From contig DASQFD010000021.1 of NCBI GenBank assembly GCA_035633255.1, positions 1 through 64,000 on the forward strand: a stretch of DNA of 64,000 bases, read 5' to 3'. A program made the translations under genes and the position numbers. Origin of the DNA: DASQFD01 sp035633255. Lineage in GTDB: Bacteria; Actinomycetota; Actinomycetes; Actinomycetales; Dermatophilaceae. Below are positions 23,582 through 32,586 of this stretch, in pieces. Each line of letters opens with the position of its first letter. Within the stretch, counting starts at the first letter, position 1. Under the pieces are notes generated by a model, which saw only the letters and a program-made list of their open reading frames with translations, was not told the DNA's origin and made no database searches.

Positions 23582-25276
23582 TCAGTCGCAGGTCGGGCGG
23601 CAGCGCCGCTGCACCATCGCGTCGAGGAAGACCGTCTCGATGTCCTGCGGGTCCAGGGCGCGGTACGCCTTGCCGCCGGTGAGCACCGAGATCCGCCGCA
23701 GCGTCGCCATGTCGGCCTCGGGCCCCATGCCCACCGTGATGATCGGCACCGGCTGGGACCGCTCGAACTCGGTGCGCAGCGTGCGCAGCAGGGTGGGCAG
23801 GTCGATGCCTTCGGGGTCGTCCTCGTTGCGGCCGTCGGTGAGCAGCACCACCGCGTTGACCCGCCCGGGCTCGTAGGAGTTGCGCACGGCGCGGAAGGCC
23901 GCGAGCGTGGTGTCGTAGAGGCCGGTGCCTCCCTTGACGCGGCTGGGGAGGGCCGTCGCCGCCCGCTGCAGCAGCGCGCGGCGGCTCACGCCGCCCACCT
24001 CCCCGCCCACGGGACCGAGGTCGACCAGGGGCACCCAGTCGGTGCCCGGGGTCTGGCGCACCGAGAACGCCCAGAGGCCGATCTCGGCCGAGTCGGGGTA
24101 GATGGCGAGGGCCTGGCGCGCGGCGTCCCGGGCCAGCTCGACCCGGGTCCGGCCGTTGCCGCCGTCGTCCTTCATCGAGCCGGACACGTCGATGACGGTG
24201 AGCATCCGGCTCTCGAGGGTGACCGCGCTCCAGGTGCGCAGGGCGTCCTCCGCGAGCTCGGGGGAGGGCTCGGGCAGCCTGGTCGGCGACGGGAGCCTCG
24301 TGCCCCCGCCATCGGGTCCGGCGGGCGGGGAGCCGTCGGCGCCGCGGAAGCCGGCCCGCTGCACCGTCCCGGCCGCTGCGGGGCCGAGCAGGAGGCGGGC
24401 GAGCCGTCCGGCGGCGTCGTCCGTCCCCGCAGGTTCCTGCGGTCGGCGCACCCGCGCCACGGGGTACTCCAGGAGGGTCGTGCCCTCGGCGGGGTAGGCG
24501 GCGACGACCCGGGCCGCCCCGGCCTCCCGGTTGTGCGCGAGCACCGCCTGCTCGGTCGTCAGCATCACGGGGCCGTCGGCGGACGCGCTGGTGAGGACCT
24601 TCGCGGTCTCCGCGGTCGGCACCACGGCGCGGCTGAGTCCCACGAAGCTGCGGACCAGGGTGAGGGGCGGGGCCGTGCCCGCCGGGGTGCCGGAGAGGGT
24701 CTGCAGCGTGGTGATGGCGGAGAGGCCCTCCGTGGTCGTCTCGGGGTCGGCCACGGCGACGGGCGTGCCGCCGGCCAGGACGCGCTTCCAGGACACCTCC
24801 GCCGTCTCGCCGGTCGGGCTTCCGGTCATCCGCGCGACCGCCTCGGGGTTCCCCGCCACCACGAGTGGCGAGGAGGCCAGCACCCCGAGGGTCCGCACGG
24901 CACCCCCCGGGCTGCGGGCGGCGAGCTGGTCGACGCGGACCGCGCTGTCCGGCACCCACAGCGCGGGCGAGTCGGTGGACAGGTCGGCGTCGGCGAGCTC
25001 GGTGGCCGCGACCGCCGTGATGGTCGCGGTCGCGCACCTACCCAGCGCCGCACCACCGTCGGCGGCCACGATCTCCCTGACCGTCGGCGCGATCGCGGGG
25101 GCCGCCGCGACCCGCACGGTGACCTCGGGGCCACAGGCAGCCTCCGGCTCCTCACCCCCGGTCCCGACGACGGCGATGGTGCCGGCCAGCGCCACCGCCG
25201 CGACGGCGGCACCGACCCCGATCAGGGCGCGCTGACGTCGCTGGACTGGGTCGACATGGCTGTGGCGACCGGACAC
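23582..25276 (-). CDS. Solute-binding and VWA domain protein, membrane anchored
   Basis: The protein is about 564 aa from the GTG at 25276, or 574 from a GTG at 25306 with TACGGT close by; I prefer 25276. An N-terminal membrane segment (ALIGVGAAVAAVALAGTIAVVG) precedes a type-2 periplasmic-binding-like domain (residues about 50-300). A von Willebrand A domain follows with a complete MIDAS site: DVSGSM, GGTGLYDTTLAAF and LLTDGRNEDD. This architecture is frequent in actinobacteria and acts outside the membrane. It is convergent with the SDR gene; no chaperone ATPase is nearby. Confidence 0.78.
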   Translation of the reverse strand: MSGRHSHVDPVQRRQRALIGVGAAVAAVALAGTIAVVGTGGEEPEAACGPEVTVRVAAAPAIAPTVREIVAADGGAALGRCATATITAVAATELADADLSTDSPALWVPDSAVRVDQLAARSPGGAVRTLGVLASSPLVVAGNPEAVARMTGSPTGETAEVSWKRVLAGGTPVAVADPETTTEGLSAITTLQTLSGTPAGTAPPLTLVRSFVGLSRAVVPTAETAKVLTSASADGPVMLTTEQAVLAHNREAGAARVVAAYPAEGTTLLEYPVARVRRPQEPAGTDDAAGRLARLLLGPAAAGTVQRAGFRGADGSPPAGPDGGGTRLPSPTRLPEPSPELAEDALRTWSAVTLESRMLTVIDVSGSMKDDGGNGRTRVELARDAARQALAIYPDSAEIGLWAFSVRQTPGTDWVPLVDLGPVGGEVGGVSRRALLQRAATALPSRVKGGTGLYDTTLAAFRAVRNSYEPGRVNAVVLLTDGRNEDDPEGIDLPTLLRTLRTEFERSQPVPIITVGMGPEADMATLRRISVLTGGKAYRALDPQDIETVFLDAMVQRRCRPTCD

Positions 25277-25353
25277 CGATTCCCCCCCGGGCCGAGTGCA
25301 AGGCACCTCGACCGTAGCAAGATCGCAGGCCGAGTGCCGACTCGGGCGAGCCG

Positions 25354-25365
25354 TATCCTCGCCGG
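25354..25365 (+). promoter_or_regulatory. -10 hexamer TATCCT, leaderless start
   Basis: TATCCT at 25354-25359 lies 6 nt before the GTG of the MFS gene and no ribosome site is present. Confidence 0.5.
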
Positions 25366-26739
25366 GTGACGCGTCCGCTCCGCCGGCAGGTCCACTCGAT
25401 CGGCCGGCGGCGGGCCTGGGTCATCTGGGCCGTCGGGCTGGCGGTGTACGTCCTGGCCGTCTTCCACCGCACGTCGCTCGGCGTGGCCGGGCTGCTGGCG
25501 GCGGAGCGCTTCGGCATCACGGCCGCCCAGCTCGCCACCTTCACCGTCGTGCAGCTCGGGGTGTATGCCGTCCTCCAGGTGCCGGTGGGGGTGATGCTGG
25601 ACCGCTTCGGGTCGAAGCGGCTCATGCTCACCGGGCTGGCGCTGATGACGGTGGGGCAGGCGTGGTTCGCCGTCGCGGGCACCTTCGGCGTCGGGCTGGC
25701 GGCACGCGTGCTGCTCGGGGCCGGTGACGCGATGGTGTTCACCAGCCTGCTCCGGCTGGTGGCGGTGTGGTTCCGGATCCGGCAGGCGCCGCTGGTCACG
25801 CAGCTCAGCGGGGTCCTCGGGCAGCTCGGCGCGGTGGCGGCGGCGACCCCGCTGGCGGCCGCGCTGGCGGCGTGGGGCTGGACCCGGTCCTTCCTCACCG
25901 CCGCGGGGGTGGGCGTCGTGCTCTCGCTCGCGCTCGTGCTGGTGGTCAAGGACTCGCCCTACGTCGGGGACGCGGTGGAGCGGATCAAGGTGCGCGCGCT
26001 GGCTCGGACGCTGTCCGAGGTGTGGGGCAACCCGGGGACGCGGCTCGGCCTGTGGGTGCACTTCTCCTCGCAGTTCGGGCAGACCGTCTTCACGATGCTG
26101 TGGGGGTACCCCTTCCTCGTGCGCGGCGAGGGGCTGGAGCCGCGGACGGCGAGCCTGCTGCTGGTGCTCATGACGCTGACCTCCATGGTGGCCGGGCCCG
26201 TCGTCGGGGCGGCGACGAGCGCGTGGCCGTACCGTCGCTCGCAGCTCGTGCTCGGCATCGTCGGGGCCATCGCGGGGATGTGGGCGGTCGTGCTGCTCTG
26301 GCCGGGGCCGGCGCCGCTGTCGGTACTCGTCCTGCTGGTCGTCGTCACGGCCGTGGGCGGGCCCGGGTCGATGGTGGGGTTCGACCTGGCCCGGACGTTC
26401 CACCCCGACACGCACCTCGGTCGCGCCACCGGGGTCGTCAACGTCGGTGGGTTCGTCGCCTCGCTGGCCAGCATCGGCCTGATCGGGCTCATCCTCGACC
26501 GCCGCGCCCCCGGGGGGCCCGAGACGTACACGCTGACCGACTTCCGGGTGGCGATGTCGGTCCAGTTCGTCTTCTGGGCCCTGGGGGCCGTGCAGCTGGT
26601 CCGCTACCGCCGCAAGGGGATCGCGCACCTGTCCCGGCACGAGGGGGCCCTCGAGGCGGTGCGCGGCGGCAGCGCCGTGGTGCCCGGCCTCTCCGGCCCG
26701 CCGCCGGACCCCGGCCATCCCGGCGACGAGCGGCCGTGA
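25366..26739 (+). CDS. MFS transporter
   Basis: The 457-aa protein has about twelve hydrophobic segments and the MFS loop motif between segments 2 and 3 (GVMLDRFGSKRLMLTG). It starts with WVIWAVGLAVYVLAVFHRTSLGVAG, a pattern shared with small-molecule/proton antiporters and sugar-phosphate or nitrate-type carriers. Substrate not identifiable. A long central loop (VKDSPYVGDAVERIKVRALART) is typical. It stands alone, with a hairpin 60 bp downstream. Confidence 0.8.
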   Translation: MTRPLRRQVHSIGRRRAWVIWAVGLAVYVLAVFHRTSLGVAGLLAAERFGITAAQLATFTVVQLGVYAVLQVPVGVMLDRFGSKRLMLTGLALMTVGQAWFAVAGTFGVGLAARVLLGAGDAMVFTSLLRLVAVWFRIRQAPLVTQLSGVLGQLGAVAAATPLAAALAAWGWTRSFLTAAGVGVVLSLALVLVVKDSPYVGDAVERIKVRALARTLSEVWGNPGTRLGLWVHFSSQFGQTVFTMLWGYPFLVRGEGLEPRTASLLLVLMTLTSMVAGPVVGAATSAWPYRRSQLVLGIVGAIAGMWAVVLLWPGPAPLSVLVLLVVVTAVGGPGSMVGFDLARTFHPDTHLGRATGVVNVGGFVASLASIGLIGLILDRRAPGGPETYTLTDFRVAMSVQFVFWALGAVQLVRYRRKGIAHLSRHEGALEAVRGGSAVVPGLSGPPPDPGHPGDERP

Positions 26740-27180
26740 CCCGGGTCCCCGCGTGTCGCTCACCGGGTTCGGGGGTGGGACCGGGTTGGCTGTGTCCTGA
26801 CCGGGCCATGTGTGAGATGGCCCGGTCGACGCGTCACGGGGCCTGTGCGCGGGGTCGGGCTGCTGGGCGTCGGCATCGCGGGCCTCGGCAGGTGGTGGGG
26901 CCGCAGGGTCGGCGACAGCATCCTCCGCTGACGCCGTCGGGGCCCGCCGCAGGACCGTGACCGTTCCGGCCGGGGGAACCGCCGACCTCGGACCGTTCTC
27001 CGGCTCGGGACCGCCGACCGCCGACGCCGCCCCGGCCGGGGAACCGGCGACCTCGCCGGAGAAGATGCCGCCTCACCCCGGAAGCAGACCCCGTTAAAGC
27101 CGCCCTACCCACGTCACCCGACAAAGCGGTGGCTGGCGGGCCGGCTGAGACTCGCGGGCAGGCGCTGTCCGGCCGGGCGG
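26740..27180. other. 440-bp gene-free gap
   Basis: Apart from the hairpin at 26800-26826, this stretch holds imperfect direct repeats around 26970-27060 (GGAACCGCCGACCTCG and GGAACCGGCGACCTCG). No frame in it has a ribosome site or a recognisable product. Nothing else seen. Confidence 0.6.
26800..26826 (+). terminator. 10-bp perfect hairpin after the MFS gene
   Basis: ACCGGGCCAT (26800-26809), loop of 7 nt, then ATGGCCCGGT (26817-26826). It lies 60 bp after the MFS stop. There is no T-run, but it is the only strong stem in the gap. Confidence 0.6.
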
Positions 27181-28365
27181 TCAGCGCGTGAGGTGGCGGC
27201 TGATCACGAGGCGCTGCACCTGGTTGGTGCCCTCGAAGATCTGGGTGACCTTGGCCTCGCGGAAGTAGCGCTCGACGGGAAAGTCCTCGGTGTAGCCCGC
27301 GCCGCCGAGCACCTGCACCGCGTCGGTGGTCACCCGCATCGCCGCGTCGGTCGCCACGAGCTTGGCGACGGCCGCCTCCTTGGAGAACGGCCGCCCGGCG
27401 TCCTTGAGCCGGGCCGCGTGCAGGTAGGTCGCCCGCGCGCTCGTCACGGCGGCCTCCATGTCGGCGAGCATGAACGCGAGCCCCTGGTGCGCGGCGATCG
27501 GCTTGCCGAACTGCTCCCGCTCCCCGGCATAGCGCACCGCCACGTCGAGCGCCGCCTGCCCCAGCCCGGTCGCGGCGGCCGCGATCCCGAGCCGGCCGGC
27601 GTCCAGCGCCGAGAGCGCGATCGCCATGCCCTGCCCCTCGGCGCCGATCCGGCGGTCCGCCTCGACCCGGACGTCGTCGAAGATCACCTCGCGCACGGTG
27701 TCGCCGCGCAGGCCCATGGTCCGCTCCGGGGCGCCGAAGCCGAGCCCGTCCGCGTCACCCGGCACGACCAGGCAGGAGAGGCCGCGTCCGCCGTCGGGGG
27801 AGGTGCGGACGAAGGTCGTGTAGTAGTCCGCGTGGCCGGCGTGGCTGATCCACGCCTTGCGTCCCTTGACCCGGTATGCCGTGGGCTCACCGTCGGGACC
27901 CACGCCCCCCTCGCGCTGGGCGCGGGTCGTCATCGAGGCGATGTCCGAGCCGGCCATCGGCTCGGAGAGGCCGTAGGCGCCGAGCCGGTCGCCGGAGAGC
28001 ATGGCGGGAAGCAGCGCCTCCTGCTGCGCCGGGGTGCCGAAGGTGGTCACCGGGTAGGCGGTGAGCGAGTGCACCGAGACCCCGACCGCGATGCTCATCC
28101 AGGCGCTGGCGATCTCCTCGACGACCTGGAGGTAGACCTCGTAGGGCTGCCCGCCGCCCCCGAACTCCTCCGGGTGCGGCAGCGAGAGCAGCCCGAGCGC
28201 GCCGAGCGTGCGGTAGACCTCGCGCGGGAAGTGCTCGTCGCGCCCGTCGCCGGCCCCCCGCTCCGTCTCGTCGACCCGCGGCAGCAGCTCCTTGGCGCAC
28301 ACCTCGCGGGTCAGGTCGATCAGGTCGTGCGCCTCGTCGGTCACCAGGAGCCTCGTCGCCGGCAT
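27181..28365 (-). CDS. Acyl-CoA dehydrogenase
   Basis: From ATG 28365 the protein is 394 aa, full length for the family. It has YGLSEPMAGSDIASMTTRA (the flavin/substrate signature), KAWISHAGHADYYT, YAGEREQFGKPIAAHQGLAFMLADM and the C-terminal VLGGAGYTEDFPVERYFREAKVTQIFEGTNQVQ, which includes the catalytic-region Glu. It oxidises an acyl-CoA to the enoyl-CoA with FAD. A TAGGGT hexamer ends 7 nt before the ATG, so a leaderless message is likely. No beta-oxidation partner is adjacent. Confidence 0.87.
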   Translation of the reverse strand: MPATRLLVTDEAHDLIDLTREVCAKELLPRVDETERGAGDGRDEHFPREVYRTLGALGLLSLPHPEEFGGGGQPYEVYLQVVEEIASAWMSIAVGVSVHSLTAYPVTTFGTPAQQEALLPAMLSGDRLGAYGLSEPMAGSDIASMTTRAQREGGVGPDGEPTAYRVKGRKAWISHAGHADYYTTFVRTSPDGGRGLSCLVVPGDADGLGFGAPERTMGLRGDTVREVIFDDVRVEADRRIGAEGQGMAIALSALDAGRLGIAAAATGLGQAALDVAVRYAGEREQFGKPIAAHQGLAFMLADMEAAVTSARATYLHAARLKDAGRPFSKEAAVAKLVATDAAMRVTTDAVQVLGGAGYTEDFPVERYFREAKVTQIFEGTNQVQRLVISRHLTR

Positions 28366-28467
28366 GGGCCACACCCTATCGACGGGCGCGCCGCGCGGCC
28401 CGACGGCGACCGGCCGGGTTCGGGGCGACCGGGTCGCGGTGAAGGACCACCTCGGCGGGGTCGGACC

Positions 28468-29619
28468 TCACCTCGACCCGGGAAGCGCCTCGGCTCGGGG
28501 AGGCGGTGGGGCGTCGCGGCCGGCGGGGTAGGCCCGCACCTCGGTCGCCTTGACCCCGGCCCACAGCCGCTGCCCGGGCCGGAGCCGCAGCGTGGCCACC
28601 GACCCCACGGTGACCTCCGCCACGACGTCGAGGTCCCCGGTGAGGCGCACCCGCGCGGTCTGCCCGGTGAGCTCGATCCCGACGACGGTCAGCGGCCACA
28701 CGTTGCGGGTCGACCCCTCGGGGCGGGCGGGCGAGAGGGCCACCGCCGACGGTGGGAACGCCACCCACGACGCCCCGCGGTGCGGGTGGCCCGCGGTGAC
28801 GACGGGCCCCCCCGCGGTCCGGACGGTGACGCCGTCCGGCGCGGTCCCGGCATACAGGTTCAGGCCGGCGACCTCGGCGACGTAGGGAGTCCGCGGCCGC
28901 TCCACCACCTCCGCCGGCGGCCCCTCCTGCACCACCTGCCCGTCCTGGAGGAAGAGCAGCCGGTCGGCCAGGGTGAGCGCGTCCAGGGGGTCGTGCGTCA
29001 CCAGGACGGTCACCCCCCGGTATGCCGTCAGCCGCTCGGCGAGCGTGGCGCGCACCAGCGGGCGGGCCGCCGGGTCCAGGGCGGCCAGCGGCTCGTCGAG
29101 GAGGAGCAGGCGGGGGTCGGTGGCCAGCGCCCGGGCCAGGGCGACCCGCTGCGCCTGCCCGGAGGAGAGGGCCGCGGGCCGGCGGCCGGCCAGGTCACCC
29201 ACCCCGAGGGCGTCGAGCTCGGCCCGGGCCCGGGCGTGCGCGCCGCGACGGCGGGCGCCCCGGCTGCGGGGGCCGAACGCGACGTTGCCGAGCGCGGTGA
29301 GGTGGGGCAGCAGCAGGTGGTCGGCCGCCAGCAGGCCGGCGGAGCGCTCGGACGGCGGGCGGGCCGAGCCCCCTCCCCCCGCCCACCGGGCACCGTCGAC
29401 GAGGACGTGACCGGCCGTGAGGGGCACGAGCCCGGCGAGCGCGGCCAGCACGGTGCTCTTGCCGGCGCCGTTGGGACCGAGGAGGGCGAGCACCTCGCCG
29501 TCGGCGGCCCGGAGCCGGACCTCGGTGCGGTGTCCCGGCCCGGCGCCGGCGCGCCCGCGGCCCGCGCGCCGGTGGGGCGTCGGCGGGCGCTCGACGACGA
29601 CGTGGGCGTCGAGGGTCAC
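28468..29619 (-). CDS. modC: Molybdate ABC transporter ATP-binding protein
   Basis: The GTG start at 29619 overlaps the modB stop in a GTGA. The 383-aa protein has Walker A GPNGAGKST, signature LSSGQAQRVALARAL, Walker B LLLLDEPLAALDP and the H-loop TVLVTHD. A C-terminal TOBE/Mop-type region (about 260-370, e.g. VTVGSVATLRLRPGQ, WAGVKATEVRAYP) is typical of ModC. It energises molybdate uptake with ModB and ModA. It ends the four-gene mod operon. The segment between GNVAFG and the signature is Arg-rich. Confidence 0.83.
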   Translation of the reverse strand: MTLDAHVVVERPPTPHRRAGRGRAGAGPGHRTEVRLRAADGEVLALLGPNGAGKSTVLAALAGLVPLTAGHVLVDGARWAGGGGSARPPSERSAGLLAADHLLLPHLTALGNVAFGPRSRGARRRGAHARARAELDALGVGDLAGRRPAALSSGQAQRVALARALATDPRLLLLDEPLAALDPAARPLVRATLAERLTAYRGVTVLVTHDPLDALTLADRLLFLQDGQVVQEGPPAEVVERPRTPYVAEVAGLNLYAGTAPDGVTVRTAGGPVVTAGHPHRGASWVAFPPSAVALSPARPEGSTRNVWPLTVVGIELTGQTARVRLTGDLDVVAEVTVGSVATLRLRPGQRLWAGVKATEVRAYPAGRDAPPPPRAEALPGSR

Positions 29620-30452
29620 CGCACCCACCGGCCGCGCAGCGCCGCGAGGACCACCACGGACACGACGAGCATGACCAGGCTGAGCGCCACGGCGGCGTCG
29701 GTGTCCTCCTGCAGGGCGACGTAGACGGCGAGCGGGGCGGTCTGGGTGCGGCCCGCGACGTTGCCGGCGAAGGTGATCGTCGCGCCGAACTCGCCCAGCG
29801 CCCGCGCCCATGCCAGCGCCGCCCCGGCGGCCACGCCGGGCGCGGCGAGCGGCAGGGCCACCCGGGTGAACACCCGCGTGCGGGAGGCGCCCAGGGTGGC
29901 GGCCAGCTGCTCGTGGCGCCGGTCGACCCCGCGCATCGCCCCCTCCACGGCGAGGACGTAGAACGGCAGGGAGACGAAGAGCTGGGCGAGCACCACCGCG
30001 ACGGGGGTGAAGGGCAGCCGGACGCCGGCGACCGCCAGCAGGGGGGCGCCGACGACGCCGCGGCGGCCGTAGGCGAGGAGCAGGGCGACCCCGCCGACCA
30101 CCGGTGGCAGGACCACCGGCACGGTCACCACCGCGCGGACCCACCGGGCGACCGCGCCGTCGGCCCGGGCGAGCAGCCACGCGAGCGGCGTGCCGAGGAC
30201 GAGGGCGAGCGCGACGGTGACTAGGGTGGTGAGGAGGGAGAGGCGCAGGGCGGGGCGGATCGCCGGGTCGGCGAGGGAGGCGGGCAGGCCGGCCCAGTCG
30301 GTGCGGGCGAGGAGGCCCAGCAGGGGCAGGAGGACCAGGGCGAGGGCCAGGCCGGCCGGGACGAGGAGCGCCACCGGGGTGCCGAGCCGTCGCCGGCGGC
30401 GGTGGGCGGCGTCGCGGCCGGACCGGCCGACGTCGTGCGGGCCGGGTGTCAT
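29616..30452 (-). CDS. modB: Molybdate ABC transporter permease
   Basis: The 278-aa protein begins MTPGPHDVGRSGRD at an ATG that overlaps the modA stop (ATGA). It has about six membrane segments and the permease EAA-type motif region (EQLAATLGASRTRVFTRVALPLAAPGVAAG) that docks on the ATPase. GEFGATITFAGN near the C-terminus is characteristic of ModB/CysW permeases. It forms the membrane channel of the molybdate (or tungstate) importer. Confidence 0.85.
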   Translation of the reverse strand: MTPGPHDVGRSGRDAAHRRRRRLGTPVALLVPAGLALALVLLPLLGLLARTDWAGLPASLADPAIRPALRLSLLTTLVTVALALVLGTPLAWLLARADGAVARWVRAVVTVPVVLPPVVGGVALLLAYGRRGVVGAPLLAVAGVRLPFTPVAVVLAQLFVSLPFYVLAVEGAMRGVDRRHEQLAATLGASRTRVFTRVALPLAAPGVAAGAALAWARALGEFGATITFAGNVAGRTQTAPLAVYVALQEDTDAAVALSLVMLVVSVVVLAALRGRWVR

Positions 30453-31303
30453 GGGACGGTGAACCCGGCCGCGGCCAGGGCGGCGCGCCCCTGCGGCCCG
30501 GTGACCAGCGCCGCGAAACCGGCCGCGTCGGGGGAGTCGGTGAGCCGGACCAAGGGGTAGTCCACCGTGGTGTTGTCGGCGACCGGGATGGGGACGCCCT
30601 GCACGTCGGTCCCCGCCGAGACGACGTCGGAGCGGTAGACGACCGCGGCGTCCGCCTCGCCGAGGCGCACCTTCGCGAGCGTGGCCCGGGCGTCGACCTC
30701 CCGTGACGGGTCGGGCACCCGCACGCCGGCTCGGGCGAGGACGGCGTCGGCCGCGGCGCCGCACGGGGCGGTGCTGGCGCACAGCACGACGTCCAGGCCC
30801 GGGCGGGCGAGGTCGGCCAGCCCGCCGACGCCCGCCGGGTTGCCGCTCGGCGTGGCGATCTCCAGGGAGTTGCGGGCCACCGTCACCGGCGTGAAGCGGC
30901 CCGGTCCCCGAGGGCCGGAGGTGCCGGCGGCCTCGGCGGTCCCGCCGGCCTCGGCGGTCCCGCCGGCCCCGGCGGTCCCGGCGGGCAGCCGCTGGAGTGC
31001 CGCGGCCCCCGCCGTGGCCAGCACGTCGGCCGGAGCGCCCTCGGCCACCTGCTCGGCCAAGGTCGTGCTCGAGCCGGTGCCCAGGACGACGTCGACGCCG
31101 GGGTGGTCGCTCTCGTAGGCCCGCGCCAAGGTGGTGAACGGCCCGGTCAGGGACGACGCCGCGAGCACCGTCACCGTCGTGGTGCGCTCCCTCGCGCCGG
31201 GGCCGGCGGCGCCCGCGCCGGGCGCCCCGCCCTGGCCGCAGCCACCGGCCGCCAGCGGCAGCACCAGCCCCAGGCCGACGGCGACGAGCCGGCCCGCGCT
31301 CAC
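30449..31303 (-). CDS. modA: Molybdate ABC transporter substrate-binding lipoprotein
   Basis: GTG 31303 overlaps the stop of the regulator gene. The 284-aa protein has a signal peptide with lipobox LAAGGC, then VTVLAASSLTGPFTTLARAYE and LGTGSSTTLAEQV, which hold the oxyanion-binding Ser residues of ModA, and VVYRSDVVSAG. Between residues about 100 and 125 there is a Gly/Thr/Ala-rich insert (AGGTAEAGGTAEAAGTSG) encoded by 18-bp tandem repeats at about 30924-30980, where homologues usually have a short loop. It captures molybdate outside the cell. Confidence 0.83.
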   Translation of the reverse strand: MSAGRLVAVGLGLVLPLAAGGCGQGGAPGAGAAGPGARERTTTVTVLAASSLTGPFTTLARAYESDHPGVDVVLGTGSSTTLAEQVAEGAPADVLATAGAAALQRLPAGTAGAGGTAEAGGTAEAAGTSGPRGPGRFTPVTVARNSLEIATPSGNPAGVGGLADLARPGLDVVLCASTAPCGAAADAVLARAGVRVPDPSREVDARATLAKVRLGEADAAVVYRSDVVSAGTDVQGVPIPVADNTTVDYPLVRLTDSPDAAGFAALVTGPQGRAALAAAGFTVP

Positions 31304-31695
31304 CGGGGGACGCCCACGGTGACGTGGGTGGCCTTGATGCTGGCCACGGCGACCGAGCCGACCTCGAGCCCGAGCTCGTCCACGGCCTCGCGGGACATCA
31401 GCGAGACGACCCGGAAGGGGCCGCACTGCATCTCGACCTGGGCCATGACGGTGTCGGCGAGGACGCGGGTGACGATGCCGCGCATCCGGTTGCGCGCCGA
31501 CTGCTCGGAGACGACGCCGACGGGGGCCGGCCGCGCGGTCTCCCGGGCGACCTCGGCGAGGTCGGCTCCGTCCAGGACGAGCCGGCCGGCGGCGTCACGA
31601 CGGGCGGTCAGGCGCCCGGCGTCGACCATGCGGCGCACCGTGTCGTCCGACACCCCCAGGAGCGCCGCGGCGTCCCCGACCCGCAGCTGCGTCAT
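31300..31695 (-). CDS. MerR-type helix-turn-helix protein with Mop (TOBE) domain
   Basis: The 131-aa protein starts at an ATG 7 nt after TAGGGT (leaderless). Residues 1-60 are an excisionase/MerR-like HTH: LRVGDAAALLGVSDDTVRRMVDAGRL. Residues about 68-131 are a Mop/TOBE domain: SARNRMRGIVTRVLADTVMAQVEMQCGPFRVVSLMSREAVDELGL. It probably senses molybdate through the Mop domain and regulates the operon it leads, the role ModE plays elsewhere. A molybdate-storage role is the alternative. Confidence 0.78.
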   Translation of the reverse strand: MTQLRVGDAAALLGVSDDTVRRMVDAGRLTARRDAAGRLVLDGADLAEVARETARPAPVGVVSEQSARNRMRGIVTRVLADTVMAQVEMQCGPFRVVSLMSREAVDELGLEVGSVAVASIKATHVTVGVPR

Positions 31696-31770
31696 GCGAG
31701 GCACCCTACCGCCGCATCTGCGGCACCTATCGGCGCGGCGGCAGGCCGGGGTCGCCCGACCGGGGACTCG

Positions 31771-32586
31771 TCAGCTGCTCGGGTGCGGCCGGACCGGCTC
31801 CAGGGTGGGCCGCTTGGGGTCCACCAGGTCCCCCGAGCTCTGGCCGCGCACCCGGCGCTGCACCCACGGGGCGAGGTGCTGGCGGGCCCAGGCCGCGTGC
31901 TCGGCCAGCTCCTCGCGCCGGGTCGCGGCGCTCGGCGGAGGCAGCGGCACGCCCCAGTCCTCGTCCTCGGTGGCCTGGCCGAGGGAGTGCAGGGCCGCGA
32001 GCGCCACCCGGCGGTGCCCCTCGGTCGTCAGGTGCACCCGGTCCGGTGCCCACATCCGCCAGTCGCGCAGCGCCGCCATCCCCCAGAGGTTGAGGACGAG
32101 GCAGCCGTGTCGCTGGGCGATGGTGAAGAGGTTGGCGGTGTGGATCCCGTGCCGCCCGCGCAGCGGCCGCAGCAGCCCGGCCTGCCGGGTGTCGACCGGC
32201 GTGGCCAGGAGCACGTCGGCCCCGGTGGCCCGGGCCCGGACCACGGCCGCCTCCAGCCGGTCCGCGAGCACGCTGGGGTCCACGCCGGGGCGCAGCAGGT
32301 CGTTCCCGCCACCGACGATCGAGACCAGGTCCGGCCCGAGCCCCAGCGCCGCGTCGAGCTGCGCTCCCACGATGTCGTCGAGGAGGCGGCCCCGGACGGC
32401 CAGGTTGGCGTAGGAGAAGGGCAGGCGGTGCGCCCCCGCCACCTCGTCGAGCGAGGCGGCCAACCGGTCCGCCCAGCCGAGGAAGCCCCCCTGTTTGTCG
32501 GGGTCGGGGTCGCTCAGGCCCTCGGTAAAGGAGTCGCCGATGGCGACGAAGCGGGTCCACACTCGGTCCGGTGGTGGTGTCGTCAC
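31771..32586 (-). CDS. SGNH/GDSL-family hydrolase
   Basis: The 271-aa protein starts at a GTG that overlaps the ung stop (GTGA). It has block I FVAIGDSFTEGLSD with the nucleophile Ser, block II/III IVGGGNDLLRPG with the oxyanion Asn, and block V DRVHLTTEGHRRVA with the catalytic Asp-x-x-His. There is no signal peptide, so it is cytosolic. It is an esterase or lipase of unknown substrate. It is translationally coupled to the uracil-DNA glycosylase gene, though no functional link is obvious. Confidence 0.82.
   Translation of the reverse strand: MTTPPPDRVWTRFVAIGDSFTEGLSDPDPDKQGGFLGWADRLAASLDEVAGAHRLPFSYANLAVRGRLLDDIVGAQLDAALGLGPDLVSIVGGGNDLLRPGVDPSVLADRLEAAVVRARATGADVLLATPVDTRQAGLLRPLRGRHGIHTANLFTIAQRHGCLVLNLWGMAALRDWRMWAPDRVHLTTEGHRRVALAALHSLGQATEDEDWGVPLPPPSAATRREELAEHAAWARQHLAPWVQRRVRGQSSGDLVDPKRPTLEPVRPHPSS

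Noticed and set aside
23138..25369. 743-codon plus-strand frame across the SDR end and the VWA gene
   Set aside because: The composition is shadow-like. It conflicts with a VWA protein that has a full MIDAS motif on the minus strand.
26834..27124. 96-codon minus-strand frame in the gap before the acyl-CoA dehydrogenase
   Set aside because: Arg/Gly/Pro-rich, no ribosome site, no similarity to any family I know.
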